Source of the DNA: Jannaschia faecimaris
GTDB lineage: Bacteria; Pseudomonadota; Alphaproteobacteria; Rhodobacterales; Rhodobacteraceae
DNA length: 64,000 bases
Reading direction: 5' to 3'
NCBI RefSeq assembly: GCF_900107415.1
Contig: NZ_FNPX01000003.1
Location: forward strand, 62,001-126,000
A program made the position numbers and the translations under genes. Position 1 is the stretch's first letter. The number at the start of each line of letters is the position of its first letter. This document shows, in pieces, positions 17,033 to 26,554 of this stretch. The notes below the pieces were generated by a model, which was not told the DNA's origin, ran no database searches, and saw only the letters and a list, made by a program, of their open reading frames with translations.

Positions 17033-19690
17033 TCACTCGTCAGATTTCGCCGCAGCGGTCGTTTTCGCGGCGGGTTTCTTCGCCGCAGGCTTTTTTGCCG
17101 CTGTCTTCTTCGCCGCAGGCTTTTTGGCGGCGGTCTTTTTCTTGGGCGATTTGGCGGCCTTGGCGGCGATCAATTCGATCGCTTGCGCCATGGTTACGTC
17201 TTCGGGCGCAACGTCCTTGGGCAAGGTCGCGTTGACCTTTTCCCACTTGATGTATGGCCCGTACCGGCCTTCCATCACGCTGATCGGCCCACCGCTCTCG
17301 GGGTGTTCGCCCAATTCGCGCAAGGGTGGCACCGCTTGCCCGCGTCCGCCGCGCTTGGCCAGCTTTTCGGCCAGCAGGTCCACCGCGCGATTGATGCCGA
17401 CGGTGAAGATCTCTTCCTCCTCGGGCAGGTTGGCGTAGACCTTGTTCCACTTCACATACGGTCCGTAGCGGCCCAGGTTTGTCTCGATCGGCTCCCCGTC
17501 CTCGGGGTGCGTGCCGACCAGTCGGGGCAAGGACAAAAGCTGCATCGCGCGGTCGAAATCAACGATGTCCGGTGACCAGCTCTTGGGCAGGCTGGAGCGC
17601 TTGGGCTTCTTGTTCTCCTCGGTCACCTCGCCCAGTTGGACATAGGGGCCAAAGCGACCTGTCTTGAGCCAGACTTCCTGACCTGACTCCGGCTCCACGC
17701 CCAGCATGCGTTCGTCGCCCTGCTGCTCGCCTTCCATGCCGGGTGGGCCGAAGGGGCGAGTGTAGCGGCACTCGGGATAGTTCGAACAACCAATGAAGGC
17801 ACCGCCCGATCGCGCCGTGCGCATCGACAGGCGACCCGCTTCGCATTTCGGGCACAGGCGCGGGTCCTTTCCGTCGCCTTGGTCTGGGAAGATGTGGGGC
17901 GACAGGACCTCGTTGATCTTGTCGAGAACCTCAGTGATGCGCAGCTCCGACGTCTCGCCGATGGCGGCAGAGAAATCGCGCCAGAACCGGTCAAGCACGT
18001 CCTTGTAGTCCCGGTCGCCGGCAGAGACCTGATCCAGTTCCTCCTCCAGCGCGGCGGTGAAGTCGTAGCTGACGTACCGGCGGAAGTAATTGGACAGGAA
18101 CACCGTCACAAGACGGCCTTGATCTTCGGGGAACAGGCGGTTGCCTTCCTTGCGGACGTATCCGCGGTCCACGATCGTGGACAGGATCGACGCATAGGTT
18201 GAAGGCCGCCCGATGCCCAGTTCCTCCATCTTCTTGACCAGCGTCGCCTCGGTATAGCGGGGCGGCGGCTGGGTGAAATGCTGCTGGCCCAGAACGGCGT
18301 TTGACGGGGCCTTGATCATCTTGTTGTCCGAAGTCTCGCCCTCGTAAGCGGCGACCTTCTTGGCGGCGTCACCCTCGTGGATCGCGGGCAGACGCTTGTC
18401 GTCGTCGCCGGTGGCCGCGTCGTCGTCGCGGCCTTCGGTGTAGACTTTCATGAAGCCGTCAAAGACAACGACCTGACCGGTTGCGCGCAACTCCACCTGC
18501 TCCGCACTGTCGCGGATGGTGACGGTCGTGCGCTCCATCTTGGCGGCGGCCATCTGGCTGGCGAGGGTGCGTTTCCAGATCAGGTCGTAAAGCTGTTTCT
18601 GGTCCTTCTCCAGTCGCAGTTCGTCGGCGGCCTTGGTCATGTCGGTGGGGCGGATGCACTCGTGCGCTTCCTGCGCATTTTTGGCCTTGTTCTTGTAAAC
18701 GCGGGCCTCGGACGGAGTGTATTGCTTGCCGTAGCGGTCTTCGATGGCCGCGCGGGCGTCGGCGACAGCCTCGGGGGCCATGTCGATGCCGTCGGTCCGC
18801 ATATAGGTGATGAGCCCGGCTTCATACAGACGCTGTGCCGTCGACATGCAGGCCTTGGCCCCCATGCCGAACTTGCGGCTGGCTTCCTGTTGCAGGGTCG
18901 AGGTCATGAAGGGTGGGCTAGGGTTGCGCGTGGCGGGCTTGGCTTCGACGGCCGCGACGGTCAGGTCGCGGCTTTCGACGGCCTGGACGGCCAGTTCGGC
19001 CTGCGTCTCGTCCGAAAGGTCGAACCGATCCAGCTTCTTGCCGGCCAGGGTAACGAGGCGGGCCTCGAAGGACTGGCCGCGGGGCGTTTCCAGCGTGGCG
19101 CGCACCGACCAGTATTCGCGCGCATCAAACGCCTCGATTTCCATCTCTCGGTCCACGACCAGTCGCAGGCAGACCGACTGGACGCGGCCTGCCGATTTCG
19201 ACCCCGGAAGCTTGCGCCACAGAACCGGCGACAGGTTGAAGCCTACCAGGTAGTCCAGCGCGCGCCGTGCCAGGTAGGCGTGAACCAGCGGCGTGTCGAT
19301 CTCGCGCGGGTTGGCGATGGCATCCTGCACGGCTTTTTTGGTGATCGCATTGAAGGCGACGCGGCTGACCGGCATGTCCTTCTTGATCCCCCGGCGGTTG
19401 AGCAATGCCTCCTGAAGGTGCCAACTGATCGCTTCGCCTTCCCGGTCCGGGTCGGTTGCGAGGATCAGGTTCGGGTCATCGGCCAGCGCGTCTGCGATGT
19501 CCTTGATGCGCTTCTTGCTGTCGGCGGGCACTTCCCAGGTCATGTCCCAGCCGCCTTCGGTATCGACTGAGCCGTCCTTGCCAACCAGGTCGCGGACGTG
19601 GCCATAGCTGGCCAGGACGGTGTAGTCCTTGCCCAGATAGCCGTTAATGGTCTTGGCTTTGGCCGGTGATTCGACGACGACGACGGGCAT
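17033..19690 (-). CDS. topA: DNA topoisomerase I
   Basis: An 885-residue type IA topoisomerase that relaxes negative supercoils. The N-terminal Toprim domain begins VVVESPAKAKTINGYLG and carries ILATDPDREGEAISW. The active-site tyrosine is in LITYMRTDG (about residue 296). A zinc ribbon (CPKCEAG, then CSNYPECRYTR) sits near residue 610, followed by repeated GRYGPYVKWNK-type modules. The last 40 residues are a lysine/alanine/proline-rich tail of repeated AAKKPAAKK units, like a histone H1 tail. The frame is open to 20212, but ATG 19690 starts exactly at the family N-terminus. It is downstream of dprA, the usual alphaproteobacterial order. Confidence 0.97.
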   Translation of the reverse strand: MPVVVVESPAKAKTINGYLGKDYTVLASYGHVRDLVGKDGSVDTEGGWDMTWEVPADSKKRIKDIADALADDPNLILATDPDREGEAISWHLQEALLNRRGIKKDMPVSRVAFNAITKKAVQDAIANPREIDTPLVHAYLARRALDYLVGFNLSPVLWRKLPGSKSAGRVQSVCLRLVVDREMEIEAFDAREYWSVRATLETPRGQSFEARLVTLAGKKLDRFDLSDETQAELAVQAVESRDLTVAAVEAKPATRNPSPPFMTSTLQQEASRKFGMGAKACMSTAQRLYEAGLITYMRTDGIDMAPEAVADARAAIEDRYGKQYTPSEARVYKNKAKNAQEAHECIRPTDMTKAADELRLEKDQKQLYDLIWKRTLASQMAAAKMERTTVTIRDSAEQVELRATGQVVVFDGFMKVYTEGRDDDAATGDDDKRLPAIHEGDAAKKVAAYEGETSDNKMIKAPSNAVLGQQHFTQPPPRYTEATLVKKMEELGIGRPSTYASILSTIVDRGYVRKEGNRLFPEDQGRLVTVFLSNYFRRYVSYDFTAALEEELDQVSAGDRDYKDVLDRFWRDFSAAIGETSELRITEVLDKINEVLSPHIFPDQGDGKDPRLCPKCEAGRLSMRTARSGGAFIGCSNYPECRYTRPFGPPGMEGEQQGDERMLGVEPESGQEVWLKTGRFGPYVQLGEVTEENKKPKRSSLPKSWSPDIVDFDRAMQLLSLPRLVGTHPEDGEPIETNLGRYGPYVKWNKVYANLPEEEEIFTVGINRAVDLLAEKLAKRGGRGQAVPPLRELGEHPESGGPISVMEGRYGPYIKWEKVNATLPKDVAPEDVTMAQAIELIAAKAAKSPKKKTAAKKPAAKKTAAKKPAAKKPAAKTTAAAKSDE

Positions 19691-19890
19691 GGGTGGTGAC
19701 CTCGGAACTGTTCGATCTGGGGTGCGGGAGGGTGCGAGATTTGCCCGATCCCCTTGGGCCGCGGACCATGTGGGGCCTGCCCGGGTATTGTCAATGGTGG
19801 TCGGCCGGACCCGGCTCTGAACGAGCGAGGGCATCCCTCCGTCGATAAAATGGCGCGTTTCCCGGCATATTTGCGAAGTCAGGACGCCGG

Positions 19891-21066
19891 TCAGAGGCGG
19901 ACGAGGCCACCTCCGGGCCGCCGCCCGACTTGACCGGAAATCTCCAACTCCGACAGGTGCGCCGATAGGTGATGGGCGGCGACATCTCCATCCGGGGACA
20001 GATCGCGGAGCAGTTGATCCTCCGCGACGGGCACCGGGGACAGGAGCGATAGGATGCGTTCCTGCAGCGCGCCTTGCGCGGGGATCGGCGCAGGGCCTCC
20101 CAGGGGTGGCGGTGCGGTCTGCGTGGGGCCCGGGGCGAGATCGTCGAGATACTCCAGAACGTCCGCGGCCCCGCGCACCAGCGTCGCTCCGTCGCGCAGC
20201 AGCAGGTTGCACCCGGATGCACGCCCGTCGAACGGATGCCCAGGCACCGCCATAACCTCGCGTCCCAGGTCCAACCCATCGCGCGCCGTGATCATGGAGC
20301 CGGACTTCGCCGCGGCCTCCACCACCACGACGGCCTGCGCCACACCTGCGACGATGCGATTGCGCCGGGGAAAGTCGCGTGCCTGCGGGGCGAGGCCGAA
20401 TGGCCGTTCGGACAGGTTGCAGCCCCCTTCGGCGATTTTCGCGGCCAGTTCGGCATTTTCCGCGGGGTAAACGCGGTCCAATCCACCCGCATGGACTGCG
20501 ACCGTATGCCCGACGAGGGCGGCGTCATGCGCCACGGAGTCGACGCCGCGCGCCAGTCCTGAAACGACTGTCACCCCGGCCTCGGCCAGATCACGGCCCA
20601 AGGCGCGGGCCATGCGCAGCGCAAGCGAGGAGGCGTTGCGCGTCCCAACGATGGCTACGGTCGGGGCCGTCAGGATCGACGGGTCGCCCTGCGCCCAGAG
20701 CACCGAGGGGGCCGATCCGACCTCTGACAGACGCGCGGGATATCCCGGAGCACCCAAAGTCAGCAGGCGCGCACCGTGTTTGCGGGCGGCGCGGATTTCA
20801 CGCCGGACAAGGGTTTCGTCGGCCACCGCGTAGTCCGCGTCCCCTGCGGCACGGGCGATTTCGGGCAGCACTGCCAGGGCTGTTTGCGCATCACCATGTT
20901 CTGCGATCAGCCTACGAAAAGTTGCGGGGCCGATGCGCCGCGACCGCGACAAGCGCAGGCGCGCGAAGAGTTCCTCCTGCGAAGGGGGGCCTTCGAAGGC
21001 AGGCAAGGGGGCTTCGGCCAAGTCATCGGGCAGACGGAGCAAGTCATCGGGCATCGCGTAATTCAT
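19891..21066 (-). CDS. dprA: DNA-processing protein DprA
   Basis: A 391-residue DprA/Smf protein, which binds incoming single-stranded DNA during natural transformation and loads RecA. An N-terminal SAM-like region (LRLSRSRRIGPATFRRLI) leads into the Rossmann domain, with IVGTRNASSLALRMARALG, VVSGLARGVDSVAHDAAL and FPRRNRIVAGVAQAVVVVEA. A C-terminal winged-helix domain of about 70 residues ends in ELEISGQVGRRPGGGLVRL. The start at 21066 lacks a strong ribosome site; ATG 21054 is an alternative. It lies 200 bases upstream of topA. Confidence 0.95.
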   Translation of the reverse strand: MNYAMPDDLLRLPDDLAEAPLPAFEGPPSQEELFARLRLSRSRRIGPATFRRLIAEHGDAQTALAVLPEIARAAGDADYAVADETLVRREIRAARKHGARLLTLGAPGYPARLSEVGSAPSVLWAQGDPSILTAPTVAIVGTRNASSLALRMARALGRDLAEAGVTVVSGLARGVDSVAHDAALVGHTVAVHAGGLDRVYPAENAELAAKIAEGGCNLSERPFGLAPQARDFPRRNRIVAGVAQAVVVVEAAAKSGSMITARDGLDLGREVMAVPGHPFDGRASGCNLLLRDGATLVRGAADVLEYLDDLAPGPTQTAPPPLGGPAPIPAQGALQERILSLLSPVPVAEDQLLRDLSPDGDVAAHHLSAHLSELEISGQVGRRPGGGLVRL

Positions 21067-21168
21067 GCCCGGATGGTGGCGCGTTCAGATTTAGGAATGG
21101 TTAATGCTGTCGACGCATTCTGACGGTTCAATGTCTTTCAGGCAGGCCCTGCGCAGCAGCACGCGCGG

Positions 21169-22590
21169 TCATGCCGCCGAGCCGCCCACGGTCAGCCCGC
21201 CGATCAGCAGGGTCGGCTGGCCGACACCCACGGGCACCCACTGGCCCGCCTTGCCGCAGTTTCCCATGCCCGGATCCAGCGCCATGTCGTCGCCGATGGC
21301 GCGGATGTTCGTCAGTGCGGTTGCCCCGTCGCCGATCAGGGTCGCGCCCTTGACCGGGTCGCCGACGACGCCGTTCTTCACGCGATAAGCTTCGGTGCAG
21401 GAAAAAACGAACTTACCGTTGGTGATATCAACCTGACCCCCGCCGAAGCCGACGGCATAGACGCCGTCCTTCACGTCAGACACGATGTCGCCGGGAGCCA
21501 CGTCGCCGCCCAGCATGTAAGTGTTGGTCATGCGCGGCATGGGCGTGTGGGCATAGCTTTCGCGCCGCCCGTTGCCGGTGGCTGCGACGCCCATCAAGCG
21601 CGCGTTCTGACGGTCTTGCATGTAACCGACAAGGATGCCGTCCTCGATCAGGGTGTTTTTCGCCGATGGCGTGCCCTCGTCGTCGACGGTGATCGACCCG
21701 CGGCGGTCGGGGATGGTGCCATCGTCCAGCACTGTGACGCCGGGGGCGGCGATCCGTTGACCCATCAGGCCGGCGAAGGCGGACTGGTCCTTGCGGTTGA
21801 AGTCGCCTTCCAAACCGTGCCCGATCGCTTCGTGCAAAAGGATGCCAGGCCAACCTGCCCCCAGGGCCACGTCCATCACGCCCGCAGGGGCCGATACGGC
21901 TGACAGGTTCACGACGGCGATACGCAATGCCTCGCGCGCCAACCCCTCCCAGTGGTTGCGGTCCATCAGCCCGGTCAGGCCCAGACGCCCCCCGCCGCCC
22001 GCGGTTCCGGATTCGCGTCGGCCGTTCTGTTCGACGATGATCGACACATTCAGGCGGACCATCGGGCGCGCGTCCGAGACCGAGGCACCTTCGGGGCGCA
22101 GAATTTCGACCTCTTGCAGGGAGGCGGACATCGAGGCGCTGACCTGCACCACCCGGGGGTCGAGTGCGCGGGCGTAGGCGTCGATCTCGCGTAGGGTGTC
22201 CAACTTGACGTCAAAGGCGACGCCGGTGATCGGGTTATCGTCGGTATAGAGTTTGCGGTTCGTCCCCTGCGGTGCCTCGGCCAGCGTGCCGCCCCCGCCG
22301 CCAACGGCCAGGCGCGCGGTTTCGGCGGCGCGTTTCAGGGATTGCTCGGAAATTTCGGTGGAATGGGCATAGCCCGCCGTCTCGCCGCGCACGGCGCGCA
22401 GCCCGAACCCTTCGGATGCGTCATAGCTGGCCGTCTTGATCCGACCATCGTCGAAGACCACCATTTCGGAGCGGCGACGCTCCAGAAACAGTTCTCCGTC
22501 ATCGGCCCCGGACAGGGTTTTGCGCAGCAGGGTCAGGGCCGCGTCGCGGTCCAGAAGCGTCTCGAAGGGGCGGAAGGGAGTGTCGGTCAT
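21169..22590 (-). CDS. tldD: Metalloprotease TldD
   Basis: A 473-residue TldD-type zinc protease. The metal site HEAIGHGLEGDFNRK is intact, and the family blocks GFGLRAVRGETAGYAHSTE, LARMGVAATGNGRRES-like and GNCGKAGQWVPVGVGQP are present. With a TldE (PmbA) partner, TldD degrades unfolded peptides and matures some ribosomal peptides; no TldE gene is in this window. The frame is open to 22608, but ATG 22590 has GAGGA seven bases upstream and matches the family start. It stands alone on the minus strand. Confidence 0.95.
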   Translation of the reverse strand: MTDTPFRPFETLLDRDAALTLLRKTLSGADDGELFLERRRSEMVVFDDGRIKTASYDASEGFGLRAVRGETAGYAHSTEISEQSLKRAAETARLAVGGGGGTLAEAPQGTNRKLYTDDNPITGVAFDVKLDTLREIDAYARALDPRVVQVSASMSASLQEVEILRPEGASVSDARPMVRLNVSIIVEQNGRRESGTAGGGGRLGLTGLMDRNHWEGLAREALRIAVVNLSAVSAPAGVMDVALGAGWPGILLHEAIGHGLEGDFNRKDQSAFAGLMGQRIAAPGVTVLDDGTIPDRRGSITVDDEGTPSAKNTLIEDGILVGYMQDRQNARLMGVAATGNGRRESYAHTPMPRMTNTYMLGGDVAPGDIVSDVKDGVYAVGFGGGQVDITNGKFVFSCTEAYRVKNGVVGDPVKGATLIGDGATALTNIRAIGDDMALDPGMGNCGKAGQWVPVGVGQPTLLIGGLTVGGSAA

Positions 22591-23064
22591 TGTGGCGTCC
22601 TCGGGCATCGGTCCGCTTGGATATAGGGCGCTTTCTGTCCGGACCCCAGAGGCCGGTCGTGGAAATCAAGGATGGACGGCATGGAAACGACCAGGGGCGG
22701 GGCTTGCGCGAACGAAGGTGCAGGTGGCCGTCGTTGCGAGCACGATGCCCCTCCCAGAGCCGAAACCTGAGGCGGCCCGTCGTCATGATGTCGATCCGAA
22801 AGAGCGAACGCCGCCGCCTTGTAACATTGAGGGCTCAGGCTTTCGTGGAAGATCCGGGTCTACTCATGTTCGGTTACAGCACGGATGGCGATCCTTCCGT
22901 TCGGAACGGTAGAAAAGGTTTCCGCGAAAGCGCTTCGCCCCCCTGCGACCCGTGCGACATATGGCGCTGAGGTCTTGCGGACTCGGGTCGAGATATGGTC
23001 TTAGGCGTTCCAAACGACATGCGCTGCTGCGACCTGCGGCGCCCCGCTACACAGGATAGACATC
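22591..23064. other. 474-base intergenic region upstream of ctaC
   Basis: No credible gene is seen on either strand. The region separates the divergent tldD and ctaC and must hold both promoters and possibly control sites of the cox cluster, but no -35/-10 pair of good quality or clear operator is visible by eye. The ATG of ctaC is preceded by AGGATAGACATC. Confidence 0.6.
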
Positions 23065-23934
23065 ATGCAGATGCCCTCGCTCAAGGCCACCGGCCTGTTC
23101 GCCGCCACAGCGCTCGCTCCGTTCGCCGCAAGTGCCCAGTCGATGCTGGGTGACCTGCCGATCATCGGTCAGCCTCAGGCCGGGGGCATCGGGTTTCAGC
23201 CAGCCGTGACCTCCCTGGCAGAGGAGATTCACTGGCTGGATGGCTTCCTGCTGGTCATCATCACGATCATCGCGCTGTTCGTGACGGGCCTGCTGGCTTG
23301 GGTTGTCGTCCGGTTCAACAACAAATCTAACAAAGAGCCGGCGACCTTCACCCACAATTCGCCGCTGGAAGTGGCCTGGACGATCGTGCCGATTCTGATC
23401 CTCGTGGGAATCGGTGCCTTCTCCCTTCCGGTGCTGTTCGATCAGCAGCGCATCCCCGAAGGTGAAGTTGTCGTGAAGGTCACCGGCTACCAGTGGTACT
23501 GGGGCTATGAGTATCCCGAGGAAGAGGGTGTCGAGTTCTCGTCCTACATGATCGGTGCCGACGCCGGGAACATGATGACCGCCGAGGTGTCCGAGCAGTT
23601 GACGCAGGCAGGGTATTCCGATGACCAGTTCCGTCTGGCCACCGATACCGCCGTTGTCGTGCCCGTGGGCAAGACGGTTGTGATGCAGGTCACCGGCGGC
23701 GACGTCATCCACTCTTGGACAATCCCGGCCTTCGGCGTGAAGCAGGACGGCATCCCCGGCCGCCTTGCCCAGCTTTGGTTCAAGGCCGAGGAGGAGGGCA
23801 TTTACTTCGGTCAGTGCTCGGAGCTTTGCGGCATCGCCCACGCTTACATGCCGATTACCGTTAAGGTCGTCTCGGAAGAGAAATACGCCGAGTGGCTTGA
23901 GGCCGTGAAGGCCGGCGAAATTGAGACCTGGTAA
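23065..23934 (+). CDS. ctaC: Cytochrome c oxidase subunit II
   Basis: A 289-residue subunit of the aa3-type oxidase. The N-terminus is a signal-like segment ([15 protein letters not shown]), followed by two membrane helices ([18 protein letters not shown] and [19 protein letters not shown]). The periplasmic cupredoxin domain has the aromatic electron-entry patch YQWYWGYEY and the binuclear CuA ligands: a histidine in [11 protein letters not shown] and [15 protein letters not shown]. It receives electrons from cytochrome c. It heads the plus-strand cluster ctaC-ctaB-coxF-ctaG-ctaE-surf1. Subunit I (ctaD) is not here, which is common in Rhodobacteraceae. Confidence 0.97.
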   Translation: MQMPSLKATGLFAATALAPFAASAQSMLGDLPIIGQPQAGGIGFQPAVTSLAEEIHWLDGFLLVIITIIALFVTGLLAWVVVRFNNKSNKEPATFTHNSPLEVAWTIVPILILVGIGAFSLPVLFDQQRIPEGEVVVKVTGYQWYWGYEYPEEEGVEFSSYMIGADAGNMMTAEVSEQLTQAGYSDDQFRLATDTAVVVPVGKTVVMQVTGGDVIHSWTIPAFGVKQDGIPGRLAQLWFKAEEEGIYFGQCSELCGIAHAYMPITVKVVSEEKYAEWLEAVKAGEIETW

Positions 23935-23940
23935 GGTCAA

Positions 23941-24882
23941 TTGACCGACCTCTCGCTTCATATCGCAACCGCTGAGAGCCCGACCGAGGAGGCCGGGCTG
24001 CGCGACTACTGGCAGCTATTGAAGCCGCGCCTGATGTCGCTGTCGGTGTTTACCGCGCTGGTCGGTCTTCTGGTCGCGCCGGTCGGGGTGCACCCGTTCA
24101 TCGGAGCGACGTCGATCCTTTGGATTGCGCTGGGGGCCGGGGCATCGGCGGCATTGAACATGTGGTTCGATGCGGACATCGACCGCGTGATGAAGCGCAC
24201 CCGGAATCGCCCCATTCCGTCGGGTCGGGTACAGCCGGGCGATGCGCTGGCGCTGGGTCTGTTCCTCACGGCGGTGTCGGTGGTCATGCTCGGCCTGACG
24301 GCCAACTGGGTCGCGGCGGGCTGGCTGCTTTTCACGATCTTCTTCTACGCCGTCATTTATTCGATGTGGCTCAAGCGAACGACGTCCTGGAATACGGTCA
24401 TTGGCGGCCTTGCCGGGGCCTTCCCGCCGCTAATCGGCTATGCTGCGGTGACCGGGACAACTCCGATCGAGGCCTGGCTGATGGTCGGCCTGATCTTCAT
24501 GTGGACGCCGCCGCATTTCTGGGCGCTCGCCCTGTTCGTCAAACTTGACTACCACGAGGCCCGCATCCCTATGCTGACCGTGACGCATGGCCGTGAGGAG
24601 ACGCGCCGGCAGGCATGGTTCTGGTCGCTGGGTCTGGTTGCGGTCTCCTTCGCGACGGCCTTCACGGCAATCGGCGGGCCTTTGACGCTGGTGGTGGCGA
24701 CCGGTCTAAACGTCGTATGGTTGCAGCGGGCCTGGGCAATGTGGCGGCGAACCGACGCCGACAGCGAGGCCGACAAGCACTTGGCCGAGCGCAAGTTGTT
24801 CAAATGGTCGCTGATTTATCTTTTCGCGCATTTCGCGGTCTTCGTGGGGGATGCCGCGCTTGGCCCCTATGGAGGCTGGTGA
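23941..24882 (+). CDS. ctaB: Protoheme IX farnesyltransferase
   Basis: A 313-residue UbiA-family membrane prenyltransferase that converts heme B to heme O for the oxidase. Aspartate-rich motif 1 is NMWFDADIDRVMKRTRNRP, and the second conserved loop is YHEARIPMLTVTHG. Seven to nine hydrophobic helices are visible. The start codon is TTG at 23941, six bases after the ctaC stop (TAAGGTCAATTG). The next in-frame ATG, at codon 32, would remove the N-terminal lead and part of the first helix, so TTG is preferred. It is coupled to coxF by an overlapping TGATG. Confidence 0.95.
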   Translation: MTDLSLHIATAESPTEEAGLRDYWQLLKPRLMSLSVFTALVGLLVAPVGVHPFIGATSILWIALGAGASAALNMWFDADIDRVMKRTRNRPIPSGRVQPGDALALGLFLTAVSVVMLGLTANWVAAGWLLFTIFFYAVIYSMWLKRTTSWNTVIGGLAGAFPPLIGYAAVTGTTPIEAWLMVGLIFMWTPPHFWALALFVKLDYHEARIPMLTVTHGREETRRQAWFWSLGLVAVSFATAFTAIGGPLTLVVATGLNVVWLQRAWAMWRRTDADSEADKHLAERKLFKWSLIYLFAHFAVFVGDAALGPYGGW

Positions 24883-25079
24883 TGCATCAGGACCATGAAC
24901 TCCACATTCGCCGTCGCGGCCGCAACTTCGGTCTTCTGGCCGTCCTCCTGGCGTTCATCGTGGTGATCTTCGGTCTGACGGTCGTGAAGGTGACATCGGG
25001 CGGTTTCTCGGAGGCGTTTGACCATGTGGCGCGCCCCGCGCTGGTGCCCGATGCGTCGCTAAACGAGGTGACAGAATGA
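24882..25079 (+). CDS. CoxF-like small membrane protein
   Basis: A 65-residue protein with one hydrophobic helix, residues 16-35 (GLLAVLLAFIVVIFGLTVVK), after a basic and histidine-rich N-terminus (MHQDHELHIRRRGRN). Its position between ctaB and ctaG, size and single helix match the small protein called CoxF in alphaproteobacterial cox clusters, thought to act in oxidase assembly. Its start overlaps the ctaB stop and its stop overlaps the ctaG start. The name rests on position and overall shape rather than on a strong motif. Confidence 0.75.
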   Translation: MHQDHELHIRRRGRNFGLLAVLLAFIVVIFGLTVVKVTSGGFSEAFDHVARPALVPDASLNEVTE

Positions 25080-25672
25080 AGAACTGGTGGAAAAACCTTA
25101 CCGATAACGGTCGCGTCGTCGCGATGACCCTCTGCACGGTTTTGGGCATGGGGTCGCTCGGCTGGGCGGCAGTTCCGCTTTATGACCTCTTCTGCAAGGT
25201 CACCGGCTATGGCGGCACCACCGCGCGTGCGGAGGCGGAATCGTCGGAGATCCTTGAGCGGACGGTTCTGGTGCGCTTCGACGCCAGCAAGGAACGCGGG
25301 ATGCCGTGGGAGTTCAAGCCCGTGCAGGCCAAGATGCGTGTGCGAATCGGTGAGACGAACCTGGCGTTCTACGAGGCGACGAATCCGACGGACGAACCGG
25401 TTGCCGGCACGGCCAGCTTCAACGTGGCCCCCTATGCCGCTGGCCCCCATTTCGTGAAGATCGCCTGTTTCTGCTTCGAGGAGCAGATACTGGCCCCCGG
25501 CGAAACCGTTTCGATGCCTGTCACCTTCTACGTCGACCCCGCGATGGTCGACGACCCCGAGGCGACAGGTATCCCCGAAATCACACTGTCCTACACGTTC
25601 CACGTGACGGACTTGCCCGAAGACTACGCCGCGCTTAACAGCAATGCAGATGCGGCGACGCAGACCAACTGA
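25076..25672 (+). CDS. ctaG: Cytochrome c oxidase assembly protein CtaG/Cox11
   Basis: A 198-residue copper chaperone that delivers copper to the CuB site of subunit I. It has one N-terminal membrane helix ([19 protein letters not shown]-like, residues 12-32). The C-terminal periplasmic immunoglobulin-like domain has the copper-binding motif [10 protein letters not shown] and [19 protein letters not shown]. The ATG overlaps the coxF stop. It lies directly upstream of subunit III, the standard alphaproteobacterial order. Confidence 0.96.
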   Translation: MKNWWKNLTDNGRVVAMTLCTVLGMGSLGWAAVPLYDLFCKVTGYGGTTARAEAESSEILERTVLVRFDASKERGMPWEFKPVQAKMRVRIGETNLAFYEATNPTDEPVAGTASFNVAPYAAGPHFVKIACFCFEEQILAPGETVSMPVTFYVDPAMVDDPEATGIPEITLSYTFHVTDLPEDYAALNSNADAATQTN

Positions 25673-25683
25673 GAGGCGACCAA

Positions 25684-26487
25684 ATGGCCCACGCCAAGAA
25701 CCACGACTATCACATCCTTCCCCCGTCGATCTGGCCGTTCCTTGGGGCCGTGTCTGGCTTCATCATGCTGGTCGGTGCGGTCTTCTGGATGAAGGACCAC
25801 TCCAACCCGTGGATGTTCGCGGTGGGTTTCGTCGGCGTTCTGGGCGTCATGTTTGCCTGGTGGTCGGACGTTGTAAGGGAATCGAAAGTCGGCGACCACA
25901 CCCCCGTCGTCCGCATCGGCCTGCGCTATGGCTTCATCTTCTTCATCATGTCGGAAGTGATGTTCTTCTCGGCTTGGTTCTGGAGCTTCTTCAAGCATGC
26001 GATCTACCCGATGGGTCCCGATTCGCCTGCCGTCGACGGCGTCTGGCCGCCTGTCGGGATCGAAACGTTCGACCCTTGGCATCTGCCGCTGATCAACACG
26101 CTGATCCTGCTGTGTTCGGGGGCTGCGGCGACCTGGGCGCACCATGCACTGGTGCATGAGAACAACCGTCAGGACATGAAGTGGGGCCTGATCCTTGCCG
26201 TGGCCCTGGGCGCGTTGTTCACCGCGTTCCAGCTCTACGAATACAGCCACGCGGCCTTTGGCTTCGCAGGCAACATCTATGGCGCGAACTTCTTCATGGC
26301 GACGGGCTTCCACGGCGTGCATGTCTTCATCGGGACGATTTTCCTGCTGGTGTGCCTGTTCCGTTTGCAGGCCGGGCACTTCACGCCGACCAAGCACATC
26401 GGCTTCGAAGCCGCTGCCTGGTATTGGCACTTCGTTGATGTGGTGTGGCTGTTCCTGTTCGCTGCGGTCTACGTCTGGGGCGGCTGA
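25684..26487 (+). CDS. ctaE: Cytochrome c oxidase subunit III
   Basis: A 267-residue polytopic membrane protein with seven predicted helices. Recognisable blocks are the N-terminal [48 protein letters not shown] and the C-terminal [19 protein letters not shown]. Subunit III stabilises subunit I and supports proton uptake. It is preceded by GAGGCGACC eight bases before the ATG and followed by a strong hairpin before surf1. Confidence 0.97.
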   Translation: MAHAKNHDYHILPPSIWPFLGAVSGFIMLVGAVFWMKDHSNPWMFAVGFVGVLGVMFAWWSDVVRESKVGDHTPVVRIGLRYGFIFFIMSEVMFFSAWFWSFFKHAIYPMGPDSPAVDGVWPPVGIETFDPWHLPLINTLILLCSGAAATWAHHALVHENNRQDMKWGLILAVALGALFTAFQLYEYSHAAFGFAGNIYGANFFMATGFHGVHVFIGTIFLLVCLFRLQAGHFTPTKHIGFEAAAWYWHFVDVVWLFLFAAVYVWGG

Positions 26488-26512
26488 GCTTTCTATCCGA
26501 CGACGGCTTGAG

Positions 26513-26533
26513 CGGCGCGGATTTTCCGCGCCG
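26513..26533 (+). terminator. Hairpin between ctaE and surf1
   Basis: CGGCGCGGA (26513-26521) pairs perfectly with TCCGCGCCG (26525-26533) around a TTT loop. The sequence after it is TTCTCCATTT rather than a full T tract. It may act as an attenuator that lowers surf1 expression relative to the structural subunits, or as a 3' stabiliser of the cox transcript. Confidence 0.6.
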
Positions 26534-26554
26534 TTCTCCATTTGAGAGGTCTCA

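Noticed and set aside
18377-19570. A 397-codon plus-strand open frame inside topA
   Set aside because: It is antisense to conserved topoisomerase motifs and shows no recognisable domain.
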